Assembly: GCA_005800815.1 (NCBI GenBank)
Contig: SYEK01000028.1
Span: 1-64,000 of the forward strand
Source of the DNA: Actinomycetota bacterium
GTDB lineage: Bacteria; Actinomycetota; Actinomycetes; Nanopelagicales; Nanopelagicaceae
Reading direction: 5' to 3'
DNA length: 64,000 nucleotides
Positions 22,455 through 32,734 of the stretch are shown here, piece after piece (positions within the stretch are counted from its first letter, which is position 1; each line of letters opens with the position of its first letter). Position numbers and translations under genes: made by a program. A model generated the notes under the pieces. It saw only the letters and a list, made by a program, of their open reading frames with translations, was not told the DNA's origin and ran no database searches.

Positions 22455-23516
22455 GTGGGGTTTTTAAGGCGGGATACTGAGGTTTCAGAGCCGGGCCTGT
22501 TGCCTCAAATACTTCTAGAGACGCTGGCAAGTCTCGATGGTGAGTCCGTGATTTTAGGCCCCGGAGAGGTTCCGATCTTTAGTACATCGGGTATCGAAAG
22601 CCTAGGGATATTGCGTGAGAATCGGATTCAAAGTCCAGAGCTTCTTGCGACGGTCCGTTTTGTACGTAGAACCGGGAGTCAACAGATTGGTCAGATCGAG
22701 ATTCCCCGTGGCCCCATAGGTGAGGGTAAACATCAATTTACATTCAGAGTGCTACCTCTTGTCAAAGATGACCTAGTTTTAGTTCTTGTCAGTGATGAGA
22801 GTGAGGCACAACGCGCTCATGATGCTCGGCGTGACTTTGTTGCAAACATCTCTCATGAGTTAAAGACTCCGATCGGGGCCCTGTCATTATTGAGTGAGGC
22901 GGTTTTGGGGGCAAAAGATGATCCCGAATCGGTTACAAAGTTCGCCACACGGATGCAATCTGAGGCTAAGCGCTTGACCGACTTGGTTCAGGAGATTATC
23001 CACCTCTCCCGTGTTCAAGACTCCGACCCACTACAGCTGCCCGAAGAGGTCAGTATTAGCTATGTGATCGGTGAAGCTATCGAACAATGCCAGATCTCTT
23101 CTGAGAGTAGAGGTATCTCAGTAAAATATTTAGAGCCGAATCATGTCGTGGTGCTTGGTGATCGTGATCAATTGATTATGGCCATTCATAACCTGATTGA
23201 AAACGCTATCAATTACTCACCTGAGAATACAAAGGTATCCATCTCAACAGAGATTGAGAATCAGGTCGTGAGCATCTTGGTCGCCGATCAAGGAATTGGA
23301 ATCCCTAAGAATGAGCAAGGCAGAATCTTTGAGCGCTTCTACCGTGTGGATCCGGCGCGCTCACGCCAAACTGGTGGAACTGGACTTGGCCTCTCCATCG
23401 TTAAGCACGTTGCCGCCAAACATGGTGGCGAGGTCACCCTGTGGAGCGTGGAAAGTGTTGGAAGTACTTTTTCCATACGCCTACCTATCCATTCACTCAC
23501 AGTGGGCCGAGAATAA
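22455..23516 (+). CDS. SenX3-like sensor histidine kinase without N-terminal TM segments
   Basis: DFVANISHELKTPIGALSLLSEAV H-box, NLIENAINYSPE, GIGIPKNEQGRIFERFYRVDPARSRQTGGTGLGLSIVKHV; adjacent to phoU and an OmpR-type regulator. Confidence 0.92.
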   Translation: MGFLRRDTEVSEPGLLPQILLETLASLDGESVILGPGEVPIFSTSGIESLGILRENRIQSPELLATVRFVRRTGSQQIGQIEIPRGPIGEGKHQFTFRVLPLVKDDLVLVLVSDESEAQRAHDARRDFVANISHELKTPIGALSLLSEAVLGAKDDPESVTKFATRMQSEAKRLTDLVQEIIHLSRVQDSDPLQLPEEVSISYVIGEAIEQCQISSESRGISVKYLEPNHVVVLGDRDQLIMAIHNLIENAINYSPENTKVSISTEIENQVVSILVADQGIGIPKNEQGRIFERFYRVDPARSRQTGGTGLGLSIVKHVAAKHGGEVTLWSVESVGSTFSIRLPIHSLTVGRE

Positions 23517-24203
23517 ATGGCGACAATTCTAATCGTCGAAGATGAGAGCTCCTTTTCAGAGGCTCTGGCCTTTCTATTAGGAAAAGAGGGCTTTGAAGTC
23601 ATTATTGCCGAAGATGGACGAGCCGCTTTGAGTATCTTTGCCAAAGAGGGCGCTGACTTGATCCTGCTTGATCTGATGATTCCTGAGATTTCAGGAGTGG
23701 ATGTCTGTCGCACCATTCGAACTACCTCACAGGTTCCCATCATCATGGTGACCGCTAAAGATGCTGAAATCGACAAAGTGGTTGGCCTAGAACTCGGTGC
23801 CGATGACTACGTCACAAAACCTTACTCATCACGTGAATTGATTGCGCGCATCAAGGCCGTACTCCGTCGAAGAGTGCCAGATTCAGAGTTGAATATGGAT
23901 CTTGAGGTAATCAAGGTTGGCCCAATAAAATTAGATACTGCACGCCATCAGGCATCAGTAAATGGGACTCCGATCGCTCTTCCACTCAAAGAGTTCGAGC
24001 TCCTCGAGTTGCTTATGCGTAACCCCGGACGGGTCTTGACCCGCTCTCAACTCATTGATCGTATCTGGGGCGGGGATTACTTTGGTGACACCAAAACTCT
24101 TGATGTTCACATCAAGCGCCTGCGCTCAAAGCTCGAGTCGGATTCAGCCAATCCAGTCTTGATTCAGACGGTGAGAGGTTTAGGTTACAAACTAGAGGGG
24201 TAG
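23517..24203 (+). CDS. regX3: RegX3-like response regulator (OmpR/PhoB family)
   Basis: ATILIVEDESSFSEALAFLLGKEGFEV...DLILLDLMIPEISGVDVC...KTLDVHIKRLRSKLE...IQTVRGLGYKLEG. Confidence 0.92.
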   Translation: MATILIVEDESSFSEALAFLLGKEGFEVIIAEDGRAALSIFAKEGADLILLDLMIPEISGVDVCRTIRTTSQVPIIMVTAKDAEIDKVVGLELGADDYVTKPYSSRELIARIKAVLRRRVPDSELNMDLEVIKVGPIKLDTARHQASVNGTPIALPLKEFELLELLMRNPGRVLTRSQLIDRIWGGDYFGDTKTLDVHIKRLRSKLESDSANPVLIQTVRGLGYKLEG

Positions 24204-24223
24204 TTGCCCCTTGGCCCTAGATC

Positions 24224-25573
24224 TCAGTTGATTGACAGAGATGCAAAGCCCTCTTCAAGGACATCCATCGCATCAAGAAGAAGCTCATCTGTAATAACTA
24301 GCGGCGGTAAGAAGCGAATCACATTGGAGTAAGTCCCAGCGGTCAAGATCAGAACACCTTTACTCTGGCAGTACTTCACGACTGCATTCATAGCGGCAGT
24401 GTTTGGGACCTTGCTTCCTGCCTCCACGAGTTCGATCGCCTGCATCGCACCGCGCCCACGCACCTCTCCGATGATGGGATACTTCTTTTGGAGCGCTCGT
24501 AGGGATTGCCCCAAAACTGTGCCGATGTGAGCGGCTCGGGAGACAAGGGATTCGGCCTCGATCGTCTCGATTGCGCCCAGGGCTGCGGCGCAGGCGATTG
24601 GATTACCCCCGAAAGTTCCACCCAAGCCTGAGACATGCACCGAGTCCATGATCTCGGCCCGGCCCGTGACTCCGGCAAGAGGTAATCCCCCAGCGATTCC
24701 CTTGGCCGTAATCATCATATCTGGCACGAGATTCTCATCTTCAACGGCGAACATACGACCCGTGCGGGCAAAACCAGTTTGAACCTCATCTGCGATGAAC
24801 ACGATGCCGTTATCGGCTGCATATGTTGCAAGTGCTGGCATAAAACCCTGGGGGGGAACGATAAATCCGCCCTCACCCTGAATGGGTTCGATCAAAATCG
24901 CAGCGACGTTATGTGCACCGATCTCTTTTTCGATCTTAGAGGTGACCATCTCAAGTGCATCATCTGTGATTGTGGCCTGATCACCGAGCCAGTGAAAAGA
25001 GTATGGCATCGGTACACGATAAATCTCTGGGGCAAAGGGACCAAAGCCCTCTTTGTAGGGCATGTTTTTGGCCGTCAAGGCCATCGTCAAATTTGTACGA
25101 CCGTGATAGCTGTGCTCAAAGACGACGATAGCTGCACGCTTGGTGTAATGACGTGCGATCTTTACTGCGTTTTCAACGGCCTCGGCCCCTGAATTGACAA
25201 GGATTGACTTTTTCTTATGAGTGCCAGGAGTGAGCGCATTGAGTTTTTCACAGACCTCGATGTAGCCCATATATGGAGCGACAGTGAAACAGGTGTGAGT
25301 AAATGCCTGAACCTGCTCAATGACACGATCGACAACACGGCCTGCGGCATTACCAACATTGACGACACCGATACCAGAGCCCAAGTCGATGATCTGGTTT
25401 CCATCGATATCGAGCAGGATGGCATCGCTTGCGCGCTCGATGACAACAGGAATAGCCATTCCCAAAGCCTGGGATGTCGCCTCAGTGCGGCGCTTGATCG
25501 CCTCGATAGATTTTGGTCCAGGGATTGCGCTCACTAGTCGACGCTCTTGGGTAAGACCAGTCACGGTAGTCAT
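24224..25573 (-). CDS. gabT: 4-aminobutyrate aminotransferase (class III)
   Basis: VNVGNAAGRVVDRVIEQVQAFTHTCFTVAPYMGYIEVCEKLNALTPG...; FIADEVQTGFARTGRMFAVE; ITAKGIAGGLPLAGVTGR. Confidence 0.93.
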   Translation of the reverse strand: MTTVTGLTQERRLVSAIPGPKSIEAIKRRTEATSQALGMAIPVVIERASDAILLDIDGNQIIDLGSGIGVVNVGNAAGRVVDRVIEQVQAFTHTCFTVAPYMGYIEVCEKLNALTPGTHKKKSILVNSGAEAVENAVKIARHYTKRAAIVVFEHSYHGRTNLTMALTAKNMPYKEGFGPFAPEIYRVPMPYSFHWLGDQATITDDALEMVTSKIEKEIGAHNVAAILIEPIQGEGGFIVPPQGFMPALATYAADNGIVFIADEVQTGFARTGRMFAVEDENLVPDMMITAKGIAGGLPLAGVTGRAEIMDSVHVSGLGGTFGGNPIACAAALGAIETIEAESLVSRAAHIGTVLGQSLRALQKKYPIIGEVRGRGAMQAIELVEAGSKVPNTAAMNAVVKYCQSKGVLILTAGTYSNVIRFLPPLVITDELLLDAMDVLEEGFASLSIN

Positions 25574-25629
25574 GAGTAAAGTCTAAGGCTTTATTTCCCA
25601 ACCACAGGCCGAAAAGTTAGGCTAGGAGC

Positions 25630-27063
25630 ATGAGTTCATTGAGAGCTTCGGCACCGTTATTAGATGCCTATCTCACATATTTTCAGAGCCTGCGCCAACC
25701 ATTCACTATTCCCGGACACAAGCAGAGAGCATCGCGATTAGATCTTGGGCTGGGCCAAGTCGTCGATAGCGATATCCCCCTCTACGGTGGCCTGGATGAG
25801 ATTAAGTTAACTAACCAAGTCCTTCAGAGGGCTGAGGGCCTTGCCGCCACTCTCTGGGGGGCGGAGTATGCGCGCTTTTCAACGGGTGGATCGACCCATG
25901 CCAACCAGGCCATCATTTTGGCACTGGGAAAACCTGGCGATAAGGTCGCACTGACTCGCAATGCGCACCGCTCTGTATTGAGCGCACTCGTCTTGGCTGG
26001 ATTGGAGCCGATATGGCTATCACCTCAGATCGATACGGCAACGGGTGTCCCTATAGGAATCTCACTCTCAGAGTTTGAAAAGATCATCGAGCAAGGCCCA
26101 ATCGCACTGCTGTTGACCGAGCCTGGATATCTAGGAACACTCTCGGATCTACCAGCTCTGGTAGGAAGTGCGCATTCACATGCAATTCCCGTCATTGTCG
26201 ATGCAGCGTGGGGTGGCCACTTTGGTTTCTCACCACTCGTGCCAGATCACGCTCTAGCAATGGGGGCAGATGCCTTAATTACGAGCACTCATAAGGCCTT
26301 GCCAGGTTACAGCGCATCTGCCGTGTTGATTGCCCAAGGAAAGTATCTGGATCTCGATCGAATAGAGCAGGCCTTTGAGACTACTCATACGACATCACCT
26401 GCAGGTGCTCCTCTGGCATCTATCGATGCTTGTCGTGCTCTTTTGCAGCTTCGAGGAAGAGAGTTGATTCAAGAGTTGCTCACTACCATTGAAGAGTTCA
26501 AGCAAGAGATCCAAGCCCACTTTGATATCCCAATCTTCCTGAATTCAAGTGATTTCCCACCAGGCCGATTTGATCCCACAAAGATCGTCCTTCGCACCAA
26601 TCAAATTGGAGCCTCTGGCGTTGAGATTGAAAAGGCTTTGCAGACACAGATGATCCGCGTTGAGATGGCAGATAATGACACCATCGTCTTCTTGGCAACC
26701 TTGGTTGACTCAAGGGAGGATTTTGATCACCTGGCTCACACCCTCATTCCAATACTTACCAGCCAAAAGGGGCCTGCCAGAGCCAGCGCCGCCTCCGTGA
26801 GCTGGTCCACCATCCCAACGGTTGCAATCTCAATGCGCCAGGCCTTCTTTGCCCAGACAGAGATGCTCGCTTCCGATGAGGCGATAGGCCGAATCTCTGC
26901 CGACTTGATTGCTCCCTATCCCCCAGGAGTTGCCGTTGTTGCACCTGGTGAAGTCTTGACTGGGGCCATTGTCGAGGGTCTTTCTGCAGCAAAGGCGGCC
27001 GGTGTGCGGATCGCATATTCAACTGACCCAACCCTTATGAGGTATCGAGTCATTAAAAGTTAA
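25630..27063 (+). CDS. Orn/Lys/Arg decarboxylase-family PLP enzyme
   Basis: FTIPGHKQRASRLD...STGGSTHANQAIILAL...VDAAWGGHFGFSP...TSTHKALPGYSASAVL (PLP-Lys motif). Confidence 0.9.
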   Translation: MSSLRASAPLLDAYLTYFQSLRQPFTIPGHKQRASRLDLGLGQVVDSDIPLYGGLDEIKLTNQVLQRAEGLAATLWGAEYARFSTGGSTHANQAIILALGKPGDKVALTRNAHRSVLSALVLAGLEPIWLSPQIDTATGVPIGISLSEFEKIIEQGPIALLLTEPGYLGTLSDLPALVGSAHSHAIPVIVDAAWGGHFGFSPLVPDHALAMGADALITSTHKALPGYSASAVLIAQGKYLDLDRIEQAFETTHTTSPAGAPLASIDACRALLQLRGRELIQELLTTIEEFKQEIQAHFDIPIFLNSSDFPPGRFDPTKIVLRTNQIGASGVEIEKALQTQMIRVEMADNDTIVFLATLVDSREDFDHLAHTLIPILTSQKGPARASAASVSWSTIPTVAISMRQAFFAQTEMLASDEAIGRISADLIAPYPPGVAVVAPGEVLTGAIVEGLSAAKAAGVRIAYSTDPTLMRYRVIKS

Positions 27064-27131
27064 GGGGGAGTTCCATCATGTGCACCCGAGGGCATTCGCA
27101 GAGCGAGCAAACAGCGATATAAGGTGGAGTT

Positions 27132-28616
27132 GTGAACGTGAGCACTAACTGGCATCAACGCGCCCTTGAACTCAAGCCAGCGTCACAGATTTTTATCGAT
27201 GGTAATTATATTGATGCGGCATCTGGCAAGACCTTCGAGGATATTGCACCCCATGATGATCGTCTTATCGCTCATGTCGCATCGGGTGATGTTGAAGACA
27301 TAGATCGCGCAGTCAAATCCAGTAAAAAAGTATTTGAAAATGGCACATGGCGAGAGATGAATCCTCGCGATAAGAAAGCGATCATGCTGCGATGGTCTGC
27401 ACTCATGCTTGAAAATAGGGAGGAGTTAGCCTTACTTGAGGCAGTTGATACGGGAAAACCTATCGGAGATACGTTATCTGTGGATGTGCCGAACGCTGCG
27501 CGAGTGATCTCGTGGTATGGCGAAACAATCGATAAAACCTATGAGGAGATAGCCCCTGCACCGCGCAACGCCCTTGCGATGATCACACGTGAACCCCTGG
27601 GGGTGATCGGCGCTGTGGTGCCCTGGAACTATCCTTTGATGATCACTTCTTGGAAGATAGGCCCAGCACTTGCCATGGGCAACAGTATTGTCGTCAAGCC
27701 CGCCGAAAACTCAACTCTTAGCACCCTGCGTATTGCCGAGTTGGCCATGGAGGCAGGTTTGCCTGCAGGTGTCTTTAACGTTGTGCCCGGCCTTGGGATC
27801 GAGGCAGGTCAAGCACTTGCCCGGCACATGGATGTTGCAAAGATTGCATTCACTGGAAGTCCGGCAGTTGGGCGCAACATGCTCAGATACGCCGCCGAAT
27901 CAAATATGAAACAGGTAGCCCTTGAACTCGGTGGCAAGAGTGCACAAGTTATTCTCAATGACTGCGTTGATCTAGAGGCCGCCGCATCTGCAATTGGATG
28001 GGCGATTTATTACAACGCTGGACAGACATGCAGCGCTGGTTCTCGAATCATCGTTGAAGAGGGCATCAAAGATGAGTTGTTCGCCCACCTTCGCAGATTT
28101 CTTGAGAGCTTCGTAGTTGGAAGCCAGTTCAACCCTTTGACCCAGATGGCTGGCTTGGTCTCAAAGCCCCAACGAGATCGAGTCAATGGCTATCTCGATT
28201 TGATCGGCCAGGACGGTGAAAAAATAGTCTTTGGTGGAGAAAAGAGTGAGGGTGCAGACCTACTGATCGCTCCTACTCTGATCGATAATGTAAAACCAGT
28301 ATCTCGCCTTGCTCAAGAGGAGATCTTTGGTCCTGTCTTAGTTTCAATCGATGCACAAGATGCCGATGAGGCGATATCTATCGCCAATGGAACTGAGTAC
28401 AGCCTGGCTGCCTCGATCTGGACCAGTAATATCGCAAAAGCACACACTCTTGCGCGCAGACTGCGTGCAGGCACTGTGTGGGTCAACACCTTCGATATGG
28501 TAGATGTGATCACACCGATAGGCGGCTTTGGATTATCGGGCAGTGGTCGCGACAAATCTCTCCACGCTTTAGATACCTATAGCGCCTTAAAGACCACTTG
28601 GATTGATCTCAACTAA
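27132..28616 (+). CDS. NAD(P)-dependent aldehyde dehydrogenase (PuuC / aminobutyraldehyde DH-like)
   Basis: VVPWNYPLMITSWKIGPALAMGNSIVVKPAENS; LELGGKSAQVIL; NAGQTCSAGSR catalytic Cys. Confidence 0.92.
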   Translation: MNVSTNWHQRALELKPASQIFIDGNYIDAASGKTFEDIAPHDDRLIAHVASGDVEDIDRAVKSSKKVFENGTWREMNPRDKKAIMLRWSALMLENREELALLEAVDTGKPIGDTLSVDVPNAARVISWYGETIDKTYEEIAPAPRNALAMITREPLGVIGAVVPWNYPLMITSWKIGPALAMGNSIVVKPAENSTLSTLRIAELAMEAGLPAGVFNVVPGLGIEAGQALARHMDVAKIAFTGSPAVGRNMLRYAAESNMKQVALELGGKSAQVILNDCVDLEAAASAIGWAIYYNAGQTCSAGSRIIVEEGIKDELFAHLRRFLESFVVGSQFNPLTQMAGLVSKPQRDRVNGYLDLIGQDGEKIVFGGEKSEGADLLIAPTLIDNVKPVSRLAQEEIFGPVLVSIDAQDADEAISIANGTEYSLAASIWTSNIAKAHTLARRLRAGTVWVNTFDMVDVITPIGGFGLSGSGRDKSLHALDTYSALKTTWIDLN

Positions 28617-28643
28617 ACCTACTTCAATCAAGGAGAAAACGAA

Positions 28644-29744
28644 GTGAAAATAAAGGCAGCGGTCCTAGATGGTATCGGCTCAACCTTTGAGATAAGGGAG
28701 TTAGATCTAGATAATCCTCAATCTGGAGAGCTCTTGATCAAAGTGGCCGCTAGCGGACTGTGCGCCAGTGATCTCAATGCCATAGATGGAAAGCGCAAAT
28801 TAGTTCCCTTCCCTGCAGTGATCGGACATGAGGCTGCGGGCGTAATAGTTGAAGTTGGGCCAGACACTGCCGGTTTTGCAGTCGGTGATCACGTCATCAT
28901 GTCGATCGTCCCTAGCTGTGGCAGTTGTGATTACTGCGCATCTGCACGCCCGAATTACTGTTCAACTGCAGGAAATGCCATGTCAGTCGGTGGGTTATTT
29001 GATGGCACCAGTCGACTCAGCCATAACGGTGAAAAGGTCAATCACTTCCTGACCGTTGCCTCCTTTGCCGAATACGTCGTGGTGCCAGCATCTGGGGCAG
29101 TGGTGATACCAAAAGAGATGCCACTCGATCGCGCAGCTCTCATCAGTTGTGCGGTCTTGACTGGCTATGGCGCAGTCATGAATACCGCGCAGGTGCGATC
29201 TGGCTCTCGTGTTGCAGTCTTTGGCTGCGGTGGAGTGGGTCTAAATATCGTGCAAGGTGCCCGTATGGCAGGGGCAAGGACAATCATCGCTATTGATGTT
29301 ACCGATGAGAAGCTAGAGCTTGCACGCAAGGTGGGGGCCACGCACACAATCAACGCCTCAACATCTGATCCCATCGCCGAGGTCAAGAAGATCTGCGGCG
29401 GGGTGGACTATGCCTTTGAGGCGCTAGGGCGTGAGTCGACAATCCAGCAGGCCTGGGGCACGGTCGATGTCGATGGCGGACTCATCCTGGTTGGCATTCT
29501 TAAAAACGGTGCCACACTGACCCTAGAGGCCGGTCCCTTCATCAATGAACAGTGGATCAAGGGCTGCTACTTTGGCTCTGCCAACTTAAAGGCAGATGTC
29601 CAGAAATTAGTGAAAAATTATCTAAATGGACACCTCTTTCTAGACGAACTTATCTCAGAGCGTATAGGTTTGGACGGTCTCAACTCGGCCTTTGATCGTT
29701 TAAGGGCCGGAGAGGGAGCTCGCAACGTCCTGGTCTTTGACTAA
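28644..29744 (+). CDS. Zinc-dependent alcohol dehydrogenase (MDR family)
   Basis: GHEAAGVIVEVGPDTAGFAVGDHVIMSIVPSCGSCDYCASARPNYC; GCGGVGLNIVQGARMAGA. Confidence 0.93.
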   Translation: MKIKAAVLDGIGSTFEIRELDLDNPQSGELLIKVAASGLCASDLNAIDGKRKLVPFPAVIGHEAAGVIVEVGPDTAGFAVGDHVIMSIVPSCGSCDYCASARPNYCSTAGNAMSVGGLFDGTSRLSHNGEKVNHFLTVASFAEYVVVPASGAVVIPKEMPLDRAALISCAVLTGYGAVMNTAQVRSGSRVAVFGCGGVGLNIVQGARMAGARTIIAIDVTDEKLELARKVGATHTINASTSDPIAEVKKICGGVDYAFEALGRESTIQQAWGTVDVDGGLILVGILKNGATLTLEAGPFINEQWIKGCYFGSANLKADVQKLVKNYLNGHLFLDELISERIGLDGLNSAFDRLRAGEGARNVLVFD

Positions 29745-29857
29745 GAACGAGCGCGAGGTAAGTACAAAATTCCATATTACTTGCCGTCAACACGTGTACT
29801 GCAAGTGATAAGGATGTATGAGATAAGCACATACCACTTACAACTAGGAGGAACGTA

Positions 29858-30991
29858 GTGAAGTATTCGAAGACAAAACGGGGAACTCTTGCAGCAACAC
29901 TTGTTGTTGCCCTTGCAATCCCTGTAATAGAGAGTTCGCCAGCGAGTGCCGCTGGAAGAGATTTCTCAAAGATAACAAATGCCTCACAGGCCGGCGGTCT
30001 GGCAGGTCTTGAAGCTGCATGTAAGAAAGAGGGACAACTCAATACTATTGCTCTGCCACATTACTGGGCAGACTACAAGGGTATGCTCGATGGCTTTAGG
30101 GCTAAGTATGGCGTTAAAATCGATGAGCAAGATCCAGAGGCCTCATCACAGCAAGAGATCGATGCAGCAGTTACCAATAAGGGAACTAAGCGTTCACCGG
30201 ATGTATTTGACGTCGGACTTGCAGTGGCGGTTAAGTACCTGAACACAGGAACTTACGCCCCTTACAAGGTACGCGGATGGAGTAACTTGCAGTTTGCCGC
30301 CACAGTTGATCCAACTGGACAAATTACCCCTAATTATTCGGGAACGATGACAATTGGTTATAGCGGAGAGCTAGGTACGATCACAAAGATAGAGGATCTT
30401 CTTGAGCCAAGGTTCAAGGGCAAGGTGGCTCTTAACGGAGATCCGCTGGGCTCATCAACTGGTATGAATGGCATCTACATGATCAATAAAGTACTGGGTG
30501 GAACCTTTGACGATGTTAGCAAGGGAGTTGCCTTCTTTGCCAAGTTGAAGTCTGTTGGTAACTTCATTAACGTTAACCCAACAGCGGCAACGATTGCATC
30601 GGGTCAAACTCCAGTTGTAATCGACAATGGTTACGTTCAGGCTGGCGTAATCAAGCAAATGGCCGCAGCTGGAAAAGTCTGGAAGATGTTCACACCTGCA
30701 TCAGTCGGATCTACATACAACAGCGCAGTATCGGCATGGGCTCCAAACCCAGCATGTGCCCGTCTATGGATGGAGTACACGCTAAGTGAAACTGGTGCAA
30801 ATATCTGGGCGGGTGGAGGAGCAACTCCAACTCTCTGGGTACACCTAGTCAAAACCAAGCGTGCATCTGCAGCCGGTATCGCATCAATCGGTAAAAGCAA
30901 AGTGACAGCTGCGGCTGCAACTTCTGCCCAAACCATTGCGGCTCGCGCTTATCTAAAGACTGCCTGGCCAGCGGCTGTGGGAGTCAACTAG
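29858..30991 (+). CDS. ABC transporter substrate-binding protein (extracellular family 1, polyamine/Fe type)
   Basis: Signal peptide-like N-terminus; EGQLNTIALPHYWADYKGMLDGFRAKYGVKIDEQDPEASSQQEIDA... Confidence 0.88.
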   Translation: MKYSKTKRGTLAATLVVALAIPVIESSPASAAGRDFSKITNASQAGGLAGLEAACKKEGQLNTIALPHYWADYKGMLDGFRAKYGVKIDEQDPEASSQQEIDAAVTNKGTKRSPDVFDVGLAVAVKYLNTGTYAPYKVRGWSNLQFAATVDPTGQITPNYSGTMTIGYSGELGTITKIEDLLEPRFKGKVALNGDPLGSSTGMNGIYMINKVLGGTFDDVSKGVAFFAKLKSVGNFINVNPTAATIASGQTPVVIDNGYVQAGVIKQMAAAGKVWKMFTPASVGSTYNSAVSAWAPNPACARLWMEYTLSETGANIWAGGGATPTLWVHLVKTKRASAAGIASIGKSKVTAAAATSAQTIAARAYLKTAWPAAVGVN

Positions 30992-31005
30992 GAGAGATTA
31001 AGTAA

Positions 31006-31923
31006 TTGACTCAACTTGAGTATAGGGAGCCCGGTCCTGCTATCAGCAGGACCGGCTCTTTCTATTGGCGTGGCAAATTGGCTTATCTTGGCGTTTTACC
31101 TTTTCTTGCTTTCTCTGGTCTATTCCTCCTCTACCCAACATGGAATGTAATCTCTGGAGCATTTGAAGATAACTATGGCGTGCGAAGCACGGCGATGCTT
31201 AGAGAGATTTTTTACTCGCCCATCGCCCGTACCGCCTTTGGCAACTCACTTGAGCTCTCTTTCAAAACTGCTTTAGTCGGGGCGGTCTTTGGAGCTCTCT
31301 TTGCTTGGACCCTTGCTACTGGAAAACCCGGTGGTAATTTCTATAAAATCTCTGTGGCTCTGAGCAGTGCCCTGGCACAGTTTGGTGGCGTGATGCTTGT
31401 CTTTGCCTTCTTGGCTACTTTTGGTTTCAATGGTCTAATTTTAACCTTAGCTACTAAATACTTACCCAACTCTTTTCTGGCTGATGCTGGCTGGCTCTAT
31501 AGTATGAATGGCTTAGCGGTGCTTTACACATTTTTCCAAATTCCTCTCATGGTCTTGGTCTTTCTTCCAACTCTTGAGAACTTAAAGCCTCAATGGCGTG
31601 AGGCCTCCGACGCCCTGGGCGGCAAGGCCTATGAGTACTGGCTGCGTGTTGGAATTCCAATCTTGATACCTTCCTTTACAGGAGCTGCTCTTTTGCTTTT
31701 TGTTAACTCCTTTTCAGCATATGCCACGGCGAATATTTTGATTAACTTAGGCGATTACTTAACTCCACTACAGATTGCAATTGCGCTCACGAGTGAGACT
31801 GGCGGGTCAAATCCTGCAGAGGCAAAAACCTTATCCTTTTACATGGTTGTGGTTGTAGTGATCTCAATGTCTGCCTATGCACTACTGCGCAAAAAAGTGA
31901 GCAAGTGGGAGCAGAAGCGATGA
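31006..31923 (+). CDS. ABC transporter permease (PotB-like)
   Basis: TTG start as listed, possibly TTG 31078; WREASDALGGKAYEYWLRVGIPILIPSFTGAALLLFVNSF EAA loop. Confidence 0.88.
   Translation: MTQLEYREPGPAISRTGSFYWRGKLAYLGVLPFLAFSGLFLLYPTWNVISGAFEDNYGVRSTAMLREIFYSPIARTAFGNSLELSFKTALVGAVFGALFAWTLATGKPGGNFYKISVALSSALAQFGGVMLVFAFLATFGFNGLILTLATKYLPNSFLADAGWLYSMNGLAVLYTFFQIPLMVLVFLPTLENLKPQWREASDALGGKAYEYWLRVGIPILIPSFTGAALLLFVNSFSAYATANILINLGDYLTPLQIAIALTSETGGSNPAEAKTLSFYMVVVVVISMSAYALLRKKVSKWEQKR
31031..31055 (+). terminator. GC-rich hairpin after the SBP gene, within the annotated permease 5' end
   Basis: CCGGTCCTGCT-atc-AGCAGGACCGG, perfect 11-bp stem, followed by CTCTTTCTATT. Confidence 0.7.
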
Positions 31924-32714
31924 AGCAGTCATTTGGCTTGCGCTTATGGCGCTGGAGTATTATTTCTGTGGTGGCCTTGTATCTCTTGGTCCCGCTCTAT
32001 GCTATGTATGATTTCTCCACAAAACCATATGGCTTTGGCGATCAGGGTCGGACGTTTCGAGCCTGGCAGATGATCCCAACTCAACAAGATCTCTTTCCAG
32101 CGATTACTCGTTCATTAATTACGGCAGCGATTGTGATGGCAATCATTCTCTTTCTTGTAGTTCCCACCGCAATCTGGGTTCACCTAAAACTGCCAGTGCT
32201 GCGACGTCCATTTGAACTTCTTTGCCTCCTGCCCCTAGCTATTCCTGCAATTGTGATCGTGGTCGGTATCGCACCTTTATATCGGTGGATCTCAATAAAT
32301 CTCTATGAGTCCCCCATAACCCTTGCCGGTGTGTATTCGATGCTGATTCTTCCCTACACCTACCGCTCATTATCAGCCGCCCTGGACGCAGTTGACATTC
32401 ATACTCTGGCAGAGGCGGCTACAACTCTAGGTAGCGGCATTGCGAGAATAATCTTCAAAATAGTTATGCCGACAATCAAGACTGGAATTATTAATGGCTC
32501 TTTCATTGCAATCGCTCTAGTGCTGGGTGAGTACACAATCTCGAACATTCTCAACTTTAAGACTTTCCAAGTGGTAATCGCTCAGATCGGCCGATCTGAT
32601 GGGAATGTTGCCGTTGCGGTGTCTCTAGCCTCACTGCTCTTTGTTATCCTCCTGCTCTTAATCATTCCTACTAAGAAGCGCCAAGGCAGTGTTCTTGACG
32701 TCGATACCATCTAA
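31905..32714 (+). CDS. ABC transporter permease (PotC-like)
   Basis: LAEAATTLGSGIARIIFKIVMPTIKTGIINGSFIAIALVLGEYTISNIL. Confidence 0.9.
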   Translation: MGAEAMKQSFGLRLWRWSIISVVALYLLVPLYAMYDFSTKPYGFGDQGRTFRAWQMIPTQQDLFPAITRSLITAAIVMAIILFLVVPTAIWVHLKLPVLRRPFELLCLLPLAIPAIVIVVGIAPLYRWISINLYESPITLAGVYSMLILPYTYRSLSAALDAVDIHTLAEAATTLGSGIARIIFKIVMPTIKTGIINGSFIAIALVLGEYTISNILNFKTFQVVIAQIGRSDGNVAVAVSLASLLFVILLLLIIPTKKRQGSVLDVDTI

Positions 32715-32734
32715 TAGAAAGACGGGTCCCTACC

